Made by a program: the position numbers and the translations under genes. From assembly GCA_033297205.1 (NCBI GenBank), contig MU859113.1:124001-188000 (forward strand): 64,000 bases of DNA, read 5' to 3'. Under the pieces are notes generated by a model, which was not told where the DNA came from, made no database searches, and worked only from the letters and a program-made list of their open reading frames with translations. This DNA comes from Pseudoneurospora amorphoporcata (taxonomy: Eukaryota; Ascomycota; Sordariomycetes; Sordariales; Sordariaceae). This document shows, piece by piece, positions 45,257 through 56,148 of the stretch (its first letter is position 1; each line of letters starts with the position of its first letter).

Positions 45257-47357
45257 GGTCGAAGAAAGAGGGTTAAAAGTGAAAGTTGAGGGACCATCAA
45301 TGGCCTGTGCTGAATGGGAGTTGCCCTGACGTCGTGGTGGTCCACTATTGCCGCTATGCTACTGTATGGGAAACCGGACAATCAGTGGAGTTGGTGGCTG
45401 ATGATGGGCCTGCCCTGGTTATGGAGACTTTAAGGGCAAGGGCAACGTAGAGGTATGGCCATGATGATATGCATTACATACCTAGGTACTGGACTAAGAA
45501 TGCAGGCTTGGAGCTGGCTGACTGCGGCGAGGCCTGCGAGAACAAAGTGTGTCAAACGCCTTTTATATAGCCGGATGGTGTATAATTTCCGATATTCACT
45601 CCTCAGTCGATGCAGTTTGATGGAGTTGCACGGCAGTCGTGTTGATGCTGTTGTCAAACAAACACAACAACAGCCTGGCGTCATCGCGACCCCCTTTTTC
45701 CGGATCTGCAAAAACCCCCCCGCAAAATGTAATGGTGATCCTGGAATGGGAAACTCCACATTGGTGATGTCGTTTCTTTCATTTGGTTCTTTCTGTTTTT
45801 CTTCAACTTGTGAAATTGACCTTCCTGATCCGAGGGTAAGTCCAGCTTCCGACATATTACGGTGGTTTAGACGTCCGGAAGGAGTCTTGTGTGGGTTTCC
45901 TTGGCACACCCTCAGCTGGGCCCAGGTATGTGGTGAGGGCATCACACTGGAAAGGGTGATTGATGGCTGCAAGGGTTTGGTAGAAAGTGAGTGGACAGGT
46001 GGGACAAGCCCCTGGATCCATGACGCTGGGAACGAGTCGCGCACAAGGAGGCGTAGTGTGACAAGGAAGACGATTGGTGCGTTAGTTGGCGAACCAAAGG
46101 AACCATCACGGCGGGCTGTTGATGCCCGATTGGGTGTTTGGTGATGCAAAATGTAAAAATGTTGATTGAGGCACAAGCTACTCGTATGTGGTGTTGGTAG
46201 ATCTTGGGGTTGTCATGGTATAAGGTAGAAAGCCGGATGTTGACTATAGGTAGGTACCTAAATTAAATAAAGTTGAAGTCATTCAGAAGCCCCAAACATG
46301 GTCCAACTATTTGGTAGTGTAGTGGTGGGGTCCCGTCGGGTGCTGCCCGTCAACTGCATTGCGCCTGTATCACCCATCACCCCGCTCCTCACCAACCAGA
46401 ATCCAGGGAATAGACACCAAGAAAGTGCGCTGCTGCAGGACCAAAAACATGGCGTGCATCCCCGACCGCATCCACTCCACTTTCGAGAACCTTTTGGGAA
46501 CTGTCTTGTCCCCTTTTTTTTTCCGCATTCCATCTGTTCGTCATCATCATCATCCATCTTGACCACACCCCGCGGTCAGAAGTCAGTGTGGGTGTTGTAA
46601 CTTTTTGCAACGACAACGAACACAACAGAACAACAATCCCGTCCTGTCATCCAAAGCAACGGGCTTGGAAAGTAAATAACCCTCCTCGGCTGCCGTCATC
46701 GCCAATTGGACGTCCGAGACACATCGAAAAAAAAAAAAAGAAACAAGCTTCCACCATACAACGACACAGCCCAATTGGCCACCCGATCCTATTCGCGCAT
46801 TCTATAAACAAAAAAAGAAACGATTAATCGCCCGAAATTGCGACAGTTCGAGACACTGGCAAACGTCGAGCTCGGAATCCTGCATTCATTCAGTTTTGTG
46901 CTGGTGGTGGTTCTCCCCCTTCTCCGGGTCCCCGTCCGTTCTTCTTTCTCGACAACTTCTCCCGTCGTTCGCATCTTCCGCCTGCCGTACCCCGTTACTC
47001 CACGACACACCGAACCGGCACATCACCCCGAACCGTACTACGAACCGTACTACATGACACAGCCATCCTGTTGATGCAAGGCGGCCTTCCGTCCTTTTTG
47101 ACAAATTGTCTCGAACCGCGCTTGGACCTTGCACGCCCGGACGGACGCCGACGACATATACCATCTCCCGCCGCCCCCCCTTGAGCAGGCATCATCCTGA
47201 CACAACTGTCATTTTGCGACGGCCGGCCGTTTCGGAACCAAGACATTTGAGACAACACGGCGAGGATATTGTTGGCTCGTCATCTTGCTGTCGACGTCGG
47301 TACTGCGTCGTATGATCGCCCCACCGACGGCGTCGTTTGTCCACCAGGCCGCCCACC
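45257..47357. other. Intergenic region, no gene called
   Basis: About 2.1 kb. Around 45430-46176 both strands are open for more than 200 codons, but neither shows domain content, and one contradicts the other. A TAGGTAGGTACCTA motif lies at 46246-46260. The last 500 bp are the CT-rich 5' region of the coiled-coil gene. Confidence 0.5.
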
Positions 47358-50300
47358 ATGGACTCCCCCATAGACACTCGTTCCCATGGCCGCCCCATCC
47401 GTCCTCTTTCCGGCTTGCGACCTGCCTCCAGCGAAAGCATGAGCGCCAGTTCGACACGTACCCGAACCAGCAACACCAATAGCAACAACCAGACACATGC
47501 ACGAGACCGCTCCCGATCGTCCCGTCCGCCGAGCTCTTCCAAGCAACATAAATTCCACTCCTCCCGTGATCGCGCTGACATCCTGGCCTTGCCCCCCATG
47601 TCAGAGTACCTGCAAGAACGGATCGAACGAACACGAAAGATGGAGGCCGAACGAGCTTCCGGGAAACAGCCCATCGAGAGGCCCAAGACGTCTGCCGGCT
47701 TTACCAGTCCAGTCTCCTCGCCAACAAGACCAACAACCGCTGGCAAGGTCCGGCTTCCACCCACCCTCGACTCGGAACTCAGTGCCAAGAAGAAGGAACG
47801 TCAAGCGCCATGCATGAAGGATGCTCAAGACCTCTTGTCCAAGCTACACAAACAAAACTTCGACCTCAAACTGGAACTCTTCCATCGGCGTGAGAAGCAG
47901 ACGGCTTTGGAGGAGCTGATAGAGAAGCTGGAGCTGGAGAAAGAGCAGTTGAGGAGTGAACAAAGGGAGACTCAAGACATCAATGACGTCTTGTTGGAAG
48001 AGCTGGAAAAGAAGGACAAGGCGGTCGAGGAAGCTGTGGCCATGATCGTTACTCTTGAGTCACGCATAGAGAATCTGCTCAAGGAACGGGAAATGGTCAG
48101 GCAGGTTGAGGCCGAAGGATTCTATAGGTCCGAACATAGTGCCTCTCGTCCAATCTCAAGTAACGAAACACTCGGCACTCCGAGGGCCGGCGAGCAAAAG
48201 GTCCTTCACCGGATGCCCAGTTTCCTGACAGAGCCAACCGAGAACACCGAGAACCTTCGAAACGTGTACCTAGGAGCGCGAGCTACCGAACTTGGCCTGG
48301 CTCGGCTTTCGGAGGAGGAATCGCCAGAGACAAATCGGAGCGAGTTCATCAAGGTTGGTAGCCCACCATTGAGTCTTCTCAGCGAGAGTTCCTTCTTAAG
48401 CATCTACGGCCAGAACAAGGCCAGCCCTTCGCCCCGGCCCCAGAGCCCACCGCATGTGGATGGGGCTGAAGAGCGCCTGGCTTCAATGTCAAACCGACAC
48501 TCGCCAATGCCCGAGAATTCCCCGACAAAGTCCCACCATCGTCCACCCTCGCCGATAGCTACAAGCAGGTCAAGTCCTTTCCGCAAGAGCCAGCTTGGCC
48601 TTGGCATCGACAAGGCAGCCGATCAAGGATTGGAGGAACCCAGGACAGTCTCTTTGGTAGACGAGTCCAGTTCACGGCACAAGCTCGATCAGGAGACCGG
48701 GGCAGCATCGGTCAAGTCACAAGCAGATTCTACCTCCGGACGAACAAACAGGTCGTCTCTACAAAAGGTATATACGCATGGGTCTTCGGTAAGGGACTTC
48801 CCTCGCGTGCATAGTGGTCTTCCACCCACCCCCGACACCATTTCAACTTCGACCCTGCGCGTCTTTCAAGTAGTAAATGACGCACTGTCAAAGGGACAAA
48901 GTTCGGGCAACGGGCCGGCCAATTCCTCTTCCTCGGGGGAGACAGCCTCGGTGCACTCGGAAGATGAGGATGAAGGTCACCTCCAAGTGCCACGACGACG
49001 ACAGGGCCAGCCGGCGTCCATCACGGCTTTCAGCAGTCTCCGGGAACTTGAGAGCGAAGGAGCCATGTTAGATCCTTGTTACACTACGTCGGAATCGGAA
49101 CGGCCGCCTTCGGCTAGAGATGTGCGGCGATCGGAAGAGCATGGAGATCGCAAGAGCTGGTCGAGCGAGGAGGATGATAACGACGTGGAAGATGAGAGGA
49201 GGAAATCATTTGCTTCGAGTATCGATCTGTGGTTAAGGGAGAGCCAAAAGCCGAACAAAATAGTACCGCCGCTGGATCCCCTCAGCTCCGTGTCCCAGGT
49301 CGGCGGTCGCGAAACGGATCATGGCCGAATGTCGCCGGACTTGTTCTCGTTTCCTACTGGATCACGCGGTTGGATGTCAGATGCGATTTACGGAAAGCTC
49401 GATGGGACGGGATACAACTGTGCGGGCGGTGTACGAGTGGCTAGTGGAAGCTCGAATGCTGACTCGGCATTTGGCAGCCGGAGCTACATGGGCGACTCGC
49501 TTCCTACACCGGTCTTTGGCTCAGGGTTTGCGAAGCTGCATGAGGTCAGGAACATGGCGCCGCCGCCGCCGGAACGCGGGTCAAGTCTCAGGGCAACAAT
49601 GGGTCACCGTATCCCGGGCTTGGATGGGTCATTATCAGGCTCAGCTAGCAGCTTACCGGCATCACCAACCGTTCGGCAACTCCAGACTCCGTTAAAGGAC
49701 CCCCGAGGAAGGAAGAGCAACATGGACTCTCCGCGAACGACCACGACGGAAATCCGCAGTCCCAGCATTGGTCAAAGAAGCGACGCCCGCCCGTCGTCAG
49801 ACCTGTCCTTTGGTGCCGACAACCGAGCAGCCACCGTCCCACCCAAAACGCTCTTCAACCCCCCACCACCAAAGGAAGAAAAGGAAAAGTCTTGTTCCAA
49901 ACGACACTACCCCCCAACAGCCTCGCAACCCCCTCGCTCAAAGTTCAACAGTCTGTTTAGGAGATCAACTGGCTCCGTAGAACCCTCCACCTCCCACGGC
50001 CCAAGTTCCATGCCCATCCCCTCTCCGGCCTCCACATCCTTCTCTCTTTCGGCGAGAGATAGAGATCCCTCCTCTGATTTCGGATTTACCCCATGGGGTA
50101 GACGAAACTCTGAAATGGCCGCCGCCGCCGCCGATGATGATGATGGTCACACCGGCGCTACGCCTCCCCCAATAATGCGGAGTAGACCGAGAAGGACTGC
50201 CGCTGATCCCGCTTCTTCTTCTGCTGTCCATGTCCATGATGATAATGAAAACGGTGGAGTCTCGCTTTGTCCTTCATCGTTTGGAGATTGCGGGGATATC

Positions 50301-50573
50301 GAGAGGAACTCAGCGGATCAGCCGCCTCAGAGACCGGTTACCAGTGGTGGTGCTAGTCTCGGCGGTGATCATGGCGAGGGCGGTGGTGGCGGTGGTGTCT
50401 TGTCGAACTTCCAGAATCCCTTTTCAAAATCGGTTGGGTCTACTAGTGACGGGCCGCCGCAGAAGGAGGGTGGAAGGAGAGAGAGTGCGGCTGCGGCTGT
50501 GGCGGGTGCGAAGAGGAGGTGGTTTGCTAATCTTGGTAGGGTCGGGAGCTTGAGGAAGGGTCCCTCCCATTGA
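47358..50573 (+). CDS. Coiled-coil protein with centrosomin-motif-like N-terminal segment (1071 aa)
   Basis: The frame is open without introns; the first true ATG is 47358 in context CCACCATGG, giving 1071 residues. After a Ser/Arg-rich N terminus, a strong coiled coil spans about residues 154-251. It opens with 'KDAQDLLSKLHKQNFDLKLELFHRREK' style sequence, whose 'L..L.KENF.LKL.I/LF' pattern resembles the centrosomin N-terminal motif 1 that binds gamma-tubulin complexes in animals and fission yeast Mto1. The remaining 800 residues are disordered, Ser/Pro-rich with acidic and 'PPPPER' patches, and end with a basic segment 'AKRRWFANLGRVGSLRKG'. A role at the spindle pole body or another microtubule-organising site is an inference from this one motif. 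A different coiled-coil family is possible. Confidence 0.82.
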   Translation: MDSPIDTRSHGRPIRPLSGLRPASSESMSASSTRTRTSNTNSNNQTHARDRSRSSRPPSSSKQHKFHSSRDRADILALPPMSEYLQERIERTRKMEAERASGKQPIERPKTSAGFTSPVSSPTRPTTAGKVRLPPTLDSELSAKKKERQAPCMKDAQDLLSKLHKQNFDLKLELFHRREKQTALEELIEKLELEKEQLRSEQRETQDINDVLLEELEKKDKAVEEAVAMIVTLESRIENLLKEREMVRQVEAEGFYRSEHSASRPISSNETLGTPRAGEQKVLHRMPSFLTEPTENTENLRNVYLGARATELGLARLSEEESPETNRSEFIKVGSPPLSLLSESSFLSIYGQNKASPSPRPQSPPHVDGAEERLASMSNRHSPMPENSPTKSHHRPPSPIATSRSSPFRKSQLGLGIDKAADQGLEEPRTVSLVDESSSRHKLDQETGAASVKSQADSTSGRTNRSSLQKVYTHGSSVRDFPRVHSGLPPTPDTISTSTLRVFQVVNDALSKGQSSGNGPANSSSSGETASVHSEDEDEGHLQVPRRRQGQPASITAFSSLRELESEGAMLDPCYTTSESERPPSARDVRRSEEHGDRKSWSSEEDDNDVEDERRKSFASSIDLWLRESQKPNKIVPPLDPLSSVSQVGGRETDHGRMSPDLFSFPTGSRGWMSDAIYGKLDGTGYNCAGGVRVASGSSNADSAFGSRSYMGDSLPTPVFGSGFAKLHEVRNMAPPPPERGSSLRATMGHRIPGLDGSLSGSASSLPASPTVRQLQTPLKDPRGRKSNMDSPRTTTTEIRSPSIGQRSDARPSSDLSFGADNRAATVPPKTLFNPPPPKEEKEKSCSKRHYPPTASQPPRSKFNSLFRRSTGSVEPSTSHGPSSMPIPSPASTSFSLSARDRDPSSDFGFTPWGRRNSEMAAAAADDDDGHTGATPPPIMRSRPRRTAADPASSSAVHVHDDNENGGVSLCPSSFGDCGDIERNSADQPPQRPVTSGGASLGGDHGEGGGGGGVLSNFQNPFSKSVGSTSDGPPQKEGGRRESAAAAVAGAKRRWFANLGRVGSLRKGPSH

Positions 50574-51618
50574 GACATTGAGCATGGGATTATTGCCGTT
50601 TCTGAGACGAGACGGAGGGATTCAAACTAAGCATCTGCGTCACATCTTCCATCTTTAACTCGCCATCTTCACCTTTGCACATACATATATTCCCATTTCA
50701 CTCTCTTTCTTACGTTGCTTTCATCCTTCACTTCACTCACCTTTTTATGGGACAGACGCAGCGCGTATTTCATGCTTCTTCTTTTCTTTTCCCTTTTCTT
50801 CTTCTTCTTGCTTGCTTCCTTCTTCGTTTTTGTCCTGTCCAGGAAACGCAACGTACGTACATATCTCATCCCTAATCACGTCTTTTTACATTTTTTTTTT
50901 TTTTTTTTATTATTATTTTTTTACATAGACATCATGTATTATGACCCTTTCCTTCTTTTTCTAACTCTGCTCGTTCTTAGCGTATGTTCTGGCTTAGGCT
51001 CGGGCTTACCTCATCGCTAATCGTTTCGTATCTTTTCTACTGAGAGTTTTGAGCCATGGGTTGGGTGGGGACTTTGGGAAACGATGCTGTTATGAGGTTA
51101 TGCTATGGTATTTTTGCATCTTTTCTGGGGGTGAAGAAAGGAGGATTGCGGACTGGACTGGTTATTGGGGGTGTATACTGTATAGGGATGGATGGAAGAT
51201 GGTGATAGGAGGGAGGTCGGTGTATGGGGAGGGTGTAGCGAAGGGGATAAAGGGCAGCCGGCAGCGTATTAAATATGCGCACTTGGTCTTTAGGTCGGCG
51301 TATGGCGGGTCGTGGATAGGAGAGGAGAGGAAATAAAGACCCGGACTTATTTAGATGCTTATAGATATCTGGAATATCATGATTATTATCTACGTTTTGT
51401 TACCCACTCTCTGCAATTCGTTTTTTCTTCCAGTTTATAAATGGAGATCGCTCTAGCGCAAAACTTTACTTACAAGTAGTTTAGCAGTGTATTGTCCACC
51501 ATCGCCAACATTGTCGCTAACATTATTTATTATTATCAATCGTATTTCTCCTCCCTACACTTGATGATTCCATTGGTACGCATGGGATTATAATTACCTA
51601 CCGAAGAAAGGAAAAAGC
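50574..51618. other. 3' flank of coiled-coil gene and upstream of 5S rRNA
   Basis: T-rich sequence (50760-50935) with long T runs dominates the first half. The rest shows no gene. Confidence 0.5.
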
Positions 51619-51737
51619 ACATACGACCATACCCACTGGAAAACTCGGGATCCCGTCCGCTCTCCCATAGATAAGCCAGTGAGGGCCAGACTAGTAGTTG
51701 GGTCGGTGACGACCAGCGAATCCCTGGTGTTGTATGT
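51619..51737 (+). rRNA. 5S rRNA (copy 2)
   Basis: 119 nt, identical in sequence to the minus-strand copy at 12158-12276. The first and last bases pair as helix I (ACATACGACC with GGTGTTGTATGT). A T9-10 run directly follows at about 51740 as the Pol III terminator. Confidence 0.96.
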
Positions 51738-52719
51738 CTTTTTTTTTCTTCCTTTTCTTTCTTTTTTTGCTTTTCCTTTCGCGCTTCATTGTAAGGTTGT
51801 TATATTATCGAAGAAGGGAAATCTCCAACATTGATTGTCGCGTATGATAACCCGTGCCGGATTTTTCAAGGTGCGAATGAATTTGGTTTCCTTCTCGATT
51901 GTCCGAAACGGAACAACAAGACTCGAATGATACCTTAGGGTTCGGGTCTAAAGTGGACGCCGTCGCCAAGTCTGGCTAAACTCAAAGCCAAGAAAGTCCT
52001 CAGGGGCATTCAACCGAAAGAGGAAAGTCCGTCAACAAAGAACGAACTGAAGTCTTGCCAAGCGCTGAGCTGAGCTGCCGAGCCGGTCGGTGATTGGGTG
52101 TGTGGGTGACGGACGGGTGAGACAAGGGCTTTGTGTAGGTAGGAAAGAAAGGAAAAAATTGGATTCTTGATGGAAGATGGTTCTTTGTAACGAACGGAGC
52201 GTATATCGCCCCTTTTTGAGATATGGGCGGGAAACAATGCATGACGAGGCGGGATAGAAGAAAGTCGTTGTTGGTGACTTTCAAAGTTTACCCGGTGACG
52301 ATCTATCGAGAACCAAGGAGTTCGCCATAGAACCCATTGTTCGTGACGTTGAACGTCTACCCGTGTTCAGGTTCGCCGAGAAGTAAGGAGTCCTAATTCT
52401 AAAGAAATGGCGAGTCTGTTCCTTTTGGATGGAGGCTGTTCGCCAAAGAGATGGCATTTGCTCGGTTCTGATCATGAACAGCGAGTCTATTTCGCTCGTA
52501 ACATGGAAACAGATCGCTGAAGATTCCCATTGTTAACAGGCCGGCAGAAGACTCGAGAGAGGGCTCGGGAGAGATGGAATGGGGTATAAATAAATCTGGC
52601 ATGGGTCCGACCCGTTTCAAACTTCAAACCGGAAGTCAACAGCAACAGGAACAACGACAACAGTAACAGCAACAGAAATAACGACAACATCAACAACAAC
52701 AACACCACTCAAAGCCAAA
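51738..52719. other. Upstream region of the 302-residue protein gene
   Basis: About 1 kb without a gene. It holds two similar blocks, 'AACCAAGGAGTTCGCC' (about 52310-52327) and a related segment near 52370-52440. The immediate leader (52630-52715) is a CAA/AAC-rich tract. Confidence 0.5.
52585..52594 (+). promoter_or_regulatory. TATA box of the 302-residue protein gene
   Basis: TATAAATAAA lies 126 bp upstream of the ATG at 52720 and is followed by an unstructured CAA-rich leader. This fits a strongly transcribed fungal promoter. Confidence 0.5.
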
Positions 52720-53628
52720 ATGCCCTCGTCCTACTACAGCGGCGGCGCCCGCGCCAGCGACTCCGAATCCGCCATCATGATGGAGAGAGTCCACCAGGCT
52801 CAGAGAGACCTCACACGACAACGACAACGACAACTAGCCATTGACTACCCGTCCACTTCCAGCGGCAGCCAATTCAGCCGTGCCTCCGGGGCCTCCAGGG
52901 CGTCTCGCCAGTCCCACGCCCCGTCCGGGCCGTCCCAGGCCGGCGGTTCATACCACTCCCTCCGTGAGCGTGACATCGACCCTTCTGACTCGTGCAGCAA
53001 CGTTGGCTCTGTGCAGTCCCAGTCAATGGTATCCACCCACTCCCGCGTTTCCAACCTTTCTCGTGCGTCTACCTCTACTGTCCGGCCCGAAGACTCGCTT
53101 AGCCAGGTCGGACTCGGCGGTGGAATTGGAAACTCCAAAACCCGAGGACATGGAGCTCCGACGCCGAATGGCAATGGCAATGGCAATGGTCACCGCGCCC
53201 GTGAGGGCCGTGACTTGAGCGGACGTGAGCTGGCGCTGCTTCATGCCCAAGGCGGCGCGCATGCGCCTACCGTGGTGTCTTTTGCTGGGTCTCAGGCTTC
53301 GCGCAACCAAGGTCCCCAGCTGCTTCCGTACGCCGCATCCAACGCTGGGTCCAACGTTTCGACTGATAGCACGTTGGTGATCGACATGCGCGATCCTAAC
53401 CGGCGCCCACCTCCTAGCAATTCTCAGGGACCTGGAAACAACGGTGGAAGAAGAGTTGATCCCTCTGATCCGGCAAATATCGTCGTCACGGAGGCGGATA
53501 TCGCGAGGGGGAGGGAGATGTGGCCTCGTCTTGATAGGGAGTCGATTAAGGCTAGGATGAAGGTGACGTTGATTAGGGAGGAGGTGCAGAGACGGGCGAG
53601 GGAGGCTGGGATTGGGATGAGGCGTTAG
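52720..53628 (+). CDS. Ser/Gly-rich disordered protein with helical C terminus (302 aa)
   Basis: A single exon of 302 codons starts at the first ATG after the CAA-rich leader. Residues 1-45 are a Gln/Arg-rich amphipathic stretch ('MMERVHQAQRDLTRQRQRQ'). Residues 46-240 are Ser/Gly/Asn-rich low complexity. The last 55 residues look ordered: 'IVVTEADIARGREMWPRLD' followed by 'RESIKARMKVTLIREEVQRR'. There is no signal peptide, membrane helix or catalytic motif. I do not recognise the family. The TATA box, leader and codon usage support a real, probably well-expressed gene. Confidence 0.78.
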   Translation: MPSSYYSGGARASDSESAIMMERVHQAQRDLTRQRQRQLAIDYPSTSSGSQFSRASGASRASRQSHAPSGPSQAGGSYHSLRERDIDPSDSCSNVGSVQSQSMVSTHSRVSNLSRASTSTVRPEDSLSQVGLGGGIGNSKTRGHGAPTPNGNGNGNGHRAREGRDLSGRELALLHAQGGAHAPTVVSFAGSQASRNQGPQLLPYAASNAGSNVSTDSTLVIDMRDPNRRPPPSNSQGPGNNGGRRVDPSDPANIVVTEADIARGREMWPRLDRESIKARMKVTLIREEVQRRAREAGIGMRR

Positions 53629-55491
53629 TTCTAGGTTGTTGTGGTTGTTGAGGGTTGGTGTTTTGGGGGATGTTAGTGCTGTGGTTGTGGTAGTGGTTGT
53701 TGGTGCTGTGAATGAACGGTAGAGGTAAGTAAATGTTGACCGGTGGTAGGTCAGGTGGGTTGAGTGGGCGGATTCTGTTAGGGGTCTTGGCACTCAGCTC
53801 GGCTTTATGGTTTGGGTTTTGGATTCGCTGCGCTTCTTGGGTAATTCGGCACAATTAATGGGATTCTGGGTGTTGTTGATTGATAGTATGGTGTCGACTT
53901 GTTAATATTGAATGTTGCTGTTCTGTTGAAAACCAAAGTGTTCCTCGTCTAAAATTTCGGGATTCGGTTGTGATTTGCTATGTGACCAAGCTTTTATGCC
54001 GGCCTTATGCGGCACTTTGCCTGCCGGCCAATCTGCCCTATGGAGAGATACCTAGGAACCTATTATACTGCTTGCAGTAGACGTCCATTCAATCTTTGGC
54101 TTCTTCCACATTTCAAAATTGTTCCATTCCACGGTGGCAAAAGACTTGGTGCTGTATCTTCCCCATCGCCTCCGCTTTTCACAACTTCCGTGTGCTCAAG
54201 CTAACCGGATCGTTTGACAGAAACCCATTGACACAGGTGCAAGACAATGACGTCCTCCTATACCCCCTTTTCGGTCGAATCATGCAGCCTCCTACGGTGG
54301 CCGGCGAACACCTCCTGCCGTCGCAAGCATTCGCCTGGTGTCTTTACGACCGGCAACTCCGATGTTGCAACAGATTGACACTCTCCCCTGCCTCGGGGCT
54401 CTGCCCTCCCTATTAATGTGTGAATATCGGACGTCAACATGGAGGGAGGTGATATGATGAAACCAAGCCCATTGCCCACCCCGCTGGACTTGTCTGTCGA
54501 CCTTGTTCTTCGTCATCTCTAGGCGCTTGTCTCGACTAGCACGAACCCTAAACATACCTGCTCTGTTCCACAACCTTGAGAGACGGTCGTTGCTAATACG
54601 CGCTTCCTTGGCTTCGGAGGACGATAGCATGGGCTACTCTAGCGGAGGTACTGAGCCAGTTGGTTCTCTTGCTTGGTCGCACATCATATCCTCCCACCCC
54701 CAAACTTCTGACGCCAGGACGAACAAATAACTAGCAAGACTCTTATGGAGACACATCGGACGTAGGGCTGAGGATATACCGGACCCAAGATACCAGACCT
54801 TACACAACAATCGCAAGAGGCTAGGAGGGGAATTTCGAAGTTCCACTTACCGGTCCTGTCGTTGAGACAGTACATCCTAGAAAGAAAGCTTACTAGCCTG
54901 CCTCAGAAACTGCCTTAGCCTGGGCCTAATTCTGGAGTAGCTGCCAACCTGGAGCAAGGGTGAGCTCTAGAGTCAAGTGTTTGCTATGATCTCGGGTTTG
55001 CCGTGATCTTGGCTTGACAACCATGTGTGCAAACACTAATAAACATCAAGTGTTGGTCGCAGTTTTATGGCGTTTTTAAGCCCTCTTCCCAAAATTTAAG
55101 ATGTTTTACGTTTCTGCCGTGCGAGCGGGATAAATACGAGTCTGCAATCAGGGACAGCTTGTTTCGAATATATTGACAACAGTGATCAATCGTGAAGCGC
55201 TATACGAAACAATTTGAGTACCGCGAATTGTCATATCGTGGAGTCTACGACTGCCCATGGCACGATGCTTAGCATGTTAGAGAAGCTCCGAATTCTCCAT
55301 CCAATACAACAAAAAAAGTTATAAAACCGACCGTCTTCAGAGACTCCTGAGCATGTCAACTCGAAATGTTGAGTTCTCAGCCTCTCTCCACCTTCAAACT
55401 ACAAACATTTCAAGTTTTTGTTGACATTCCAACTTCAGCATTGACAGTTCCATAAACCCATAACGAAAGGTCTACCTTCAGCAACATAGCC
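53629..55491. other. Intergenic region, partly AT-rich
   Basis: About 1.9 kb. The part 54990-55480 is noticeably more AT-rich than the surroundings and ends in the TATA-bearing promoter of the first secreted-protein gene. No transposon ORF or terminal repeat was recognised. Confidence 0.5.
55320..55326 (+). promoter_or_regulatory. TATA-like element upstream of secreted-protein gene 1
   Basis: TATAAAA lies 166 bp upstream of the ATG at 55492, similar to the arrangement upstream of the paralogue at 57242. Confidence 0.4.
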
Positions 55492-56148
55492 ATGCGTCCA
55501 TCCACCATTGCTTGGTGCTCCATGCCACTCGCCATCCTCTAGGTACCGTCCCTCTCTCATCATCTATCAGTGACAAAGGATTCTCCGTCTAACCCTTGTT
55601 TTCCCGGGCAGCTGAGCAGCATTGTTCATTGTTTGAGTGTACCAAGCGTGACCGCCGGATCATTGCCGGGCCCTCCTCCATCGGCATCAAACGAGTCAGT
55701 TTCAGCGCTTGGGTTCCACTGGAAAGTAAAAGTCACCTGCGCTCTCGATGGTTATCCGGTCAAGAAGAGGAGAATTGCAGAGGGTATCGAATATTTAAAG
55801 AACAAAGTAAGCGGCTACCCTTCTCTGGGTAGCATGGAAAGCGGGAGGGTCAGTTGCTCATACAAGAGTGCAATAAGCTGGTCTAATCTTGTGGGTTTTT
55901 GTCTTCTTCACCTTCCCATACACTCCCTACGCAAGAAGTTCGCTAATCGCAATCAAGTTACAAATTTTCAGTACCATGATCGCGGACTCGTTCTTAACAG
56001 TTATAGCGACATTGCGAACGGAGCACAAAAGATCTTGGATAAATGCAGCCCTGGTGATAAGTACGTCACGGGGGAAGCGTGGTTCTATGAAGTCGATCCG
56101 AGACAGAAGGGCGGATGGGTTGTCATGGTTGGGTACAATCGATGCTAG
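55492..56148 (+). pseudogene. Small secreted protein family, member 1 (in-frame TAG at end of exon 1)
   Basis: Proposed exons are 55492-55542, 55612-55890 and 55972-56148. Exon 1 is 51 nt, as in member 2, and reads as a short hydrophobic leader. Its last codon before the donor GTACCG is TAG (55540-55542), so the start is cut off from the rest. Intron 1 (69 bp) has a CTAAC branch and GGGCAG acceptor, and intron 2 (GTGGGT...TTTTCAG) is in phase. The mature region carries the family core 'IAEGIEYLKNKVSGYP', 'GRVSCSYKSAI', 'GLVLNSYSDIANGAQKILDKC' and a C-terminal 'GGWVVMVGYNRC'. The Cys positions would allow two or three disulphides. The family is unknown to me. A TATA-like box and intact later exons suggest recent inactivation, or a base error at one position. 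Confidence 0.6.

Noticed and set aside
45430..46176. Long open frames on both strands (about 230-250 codons)
   Set aside because: Opposed frames of equal length with no recognisable protein features; likely a chance stop-poor stretch.
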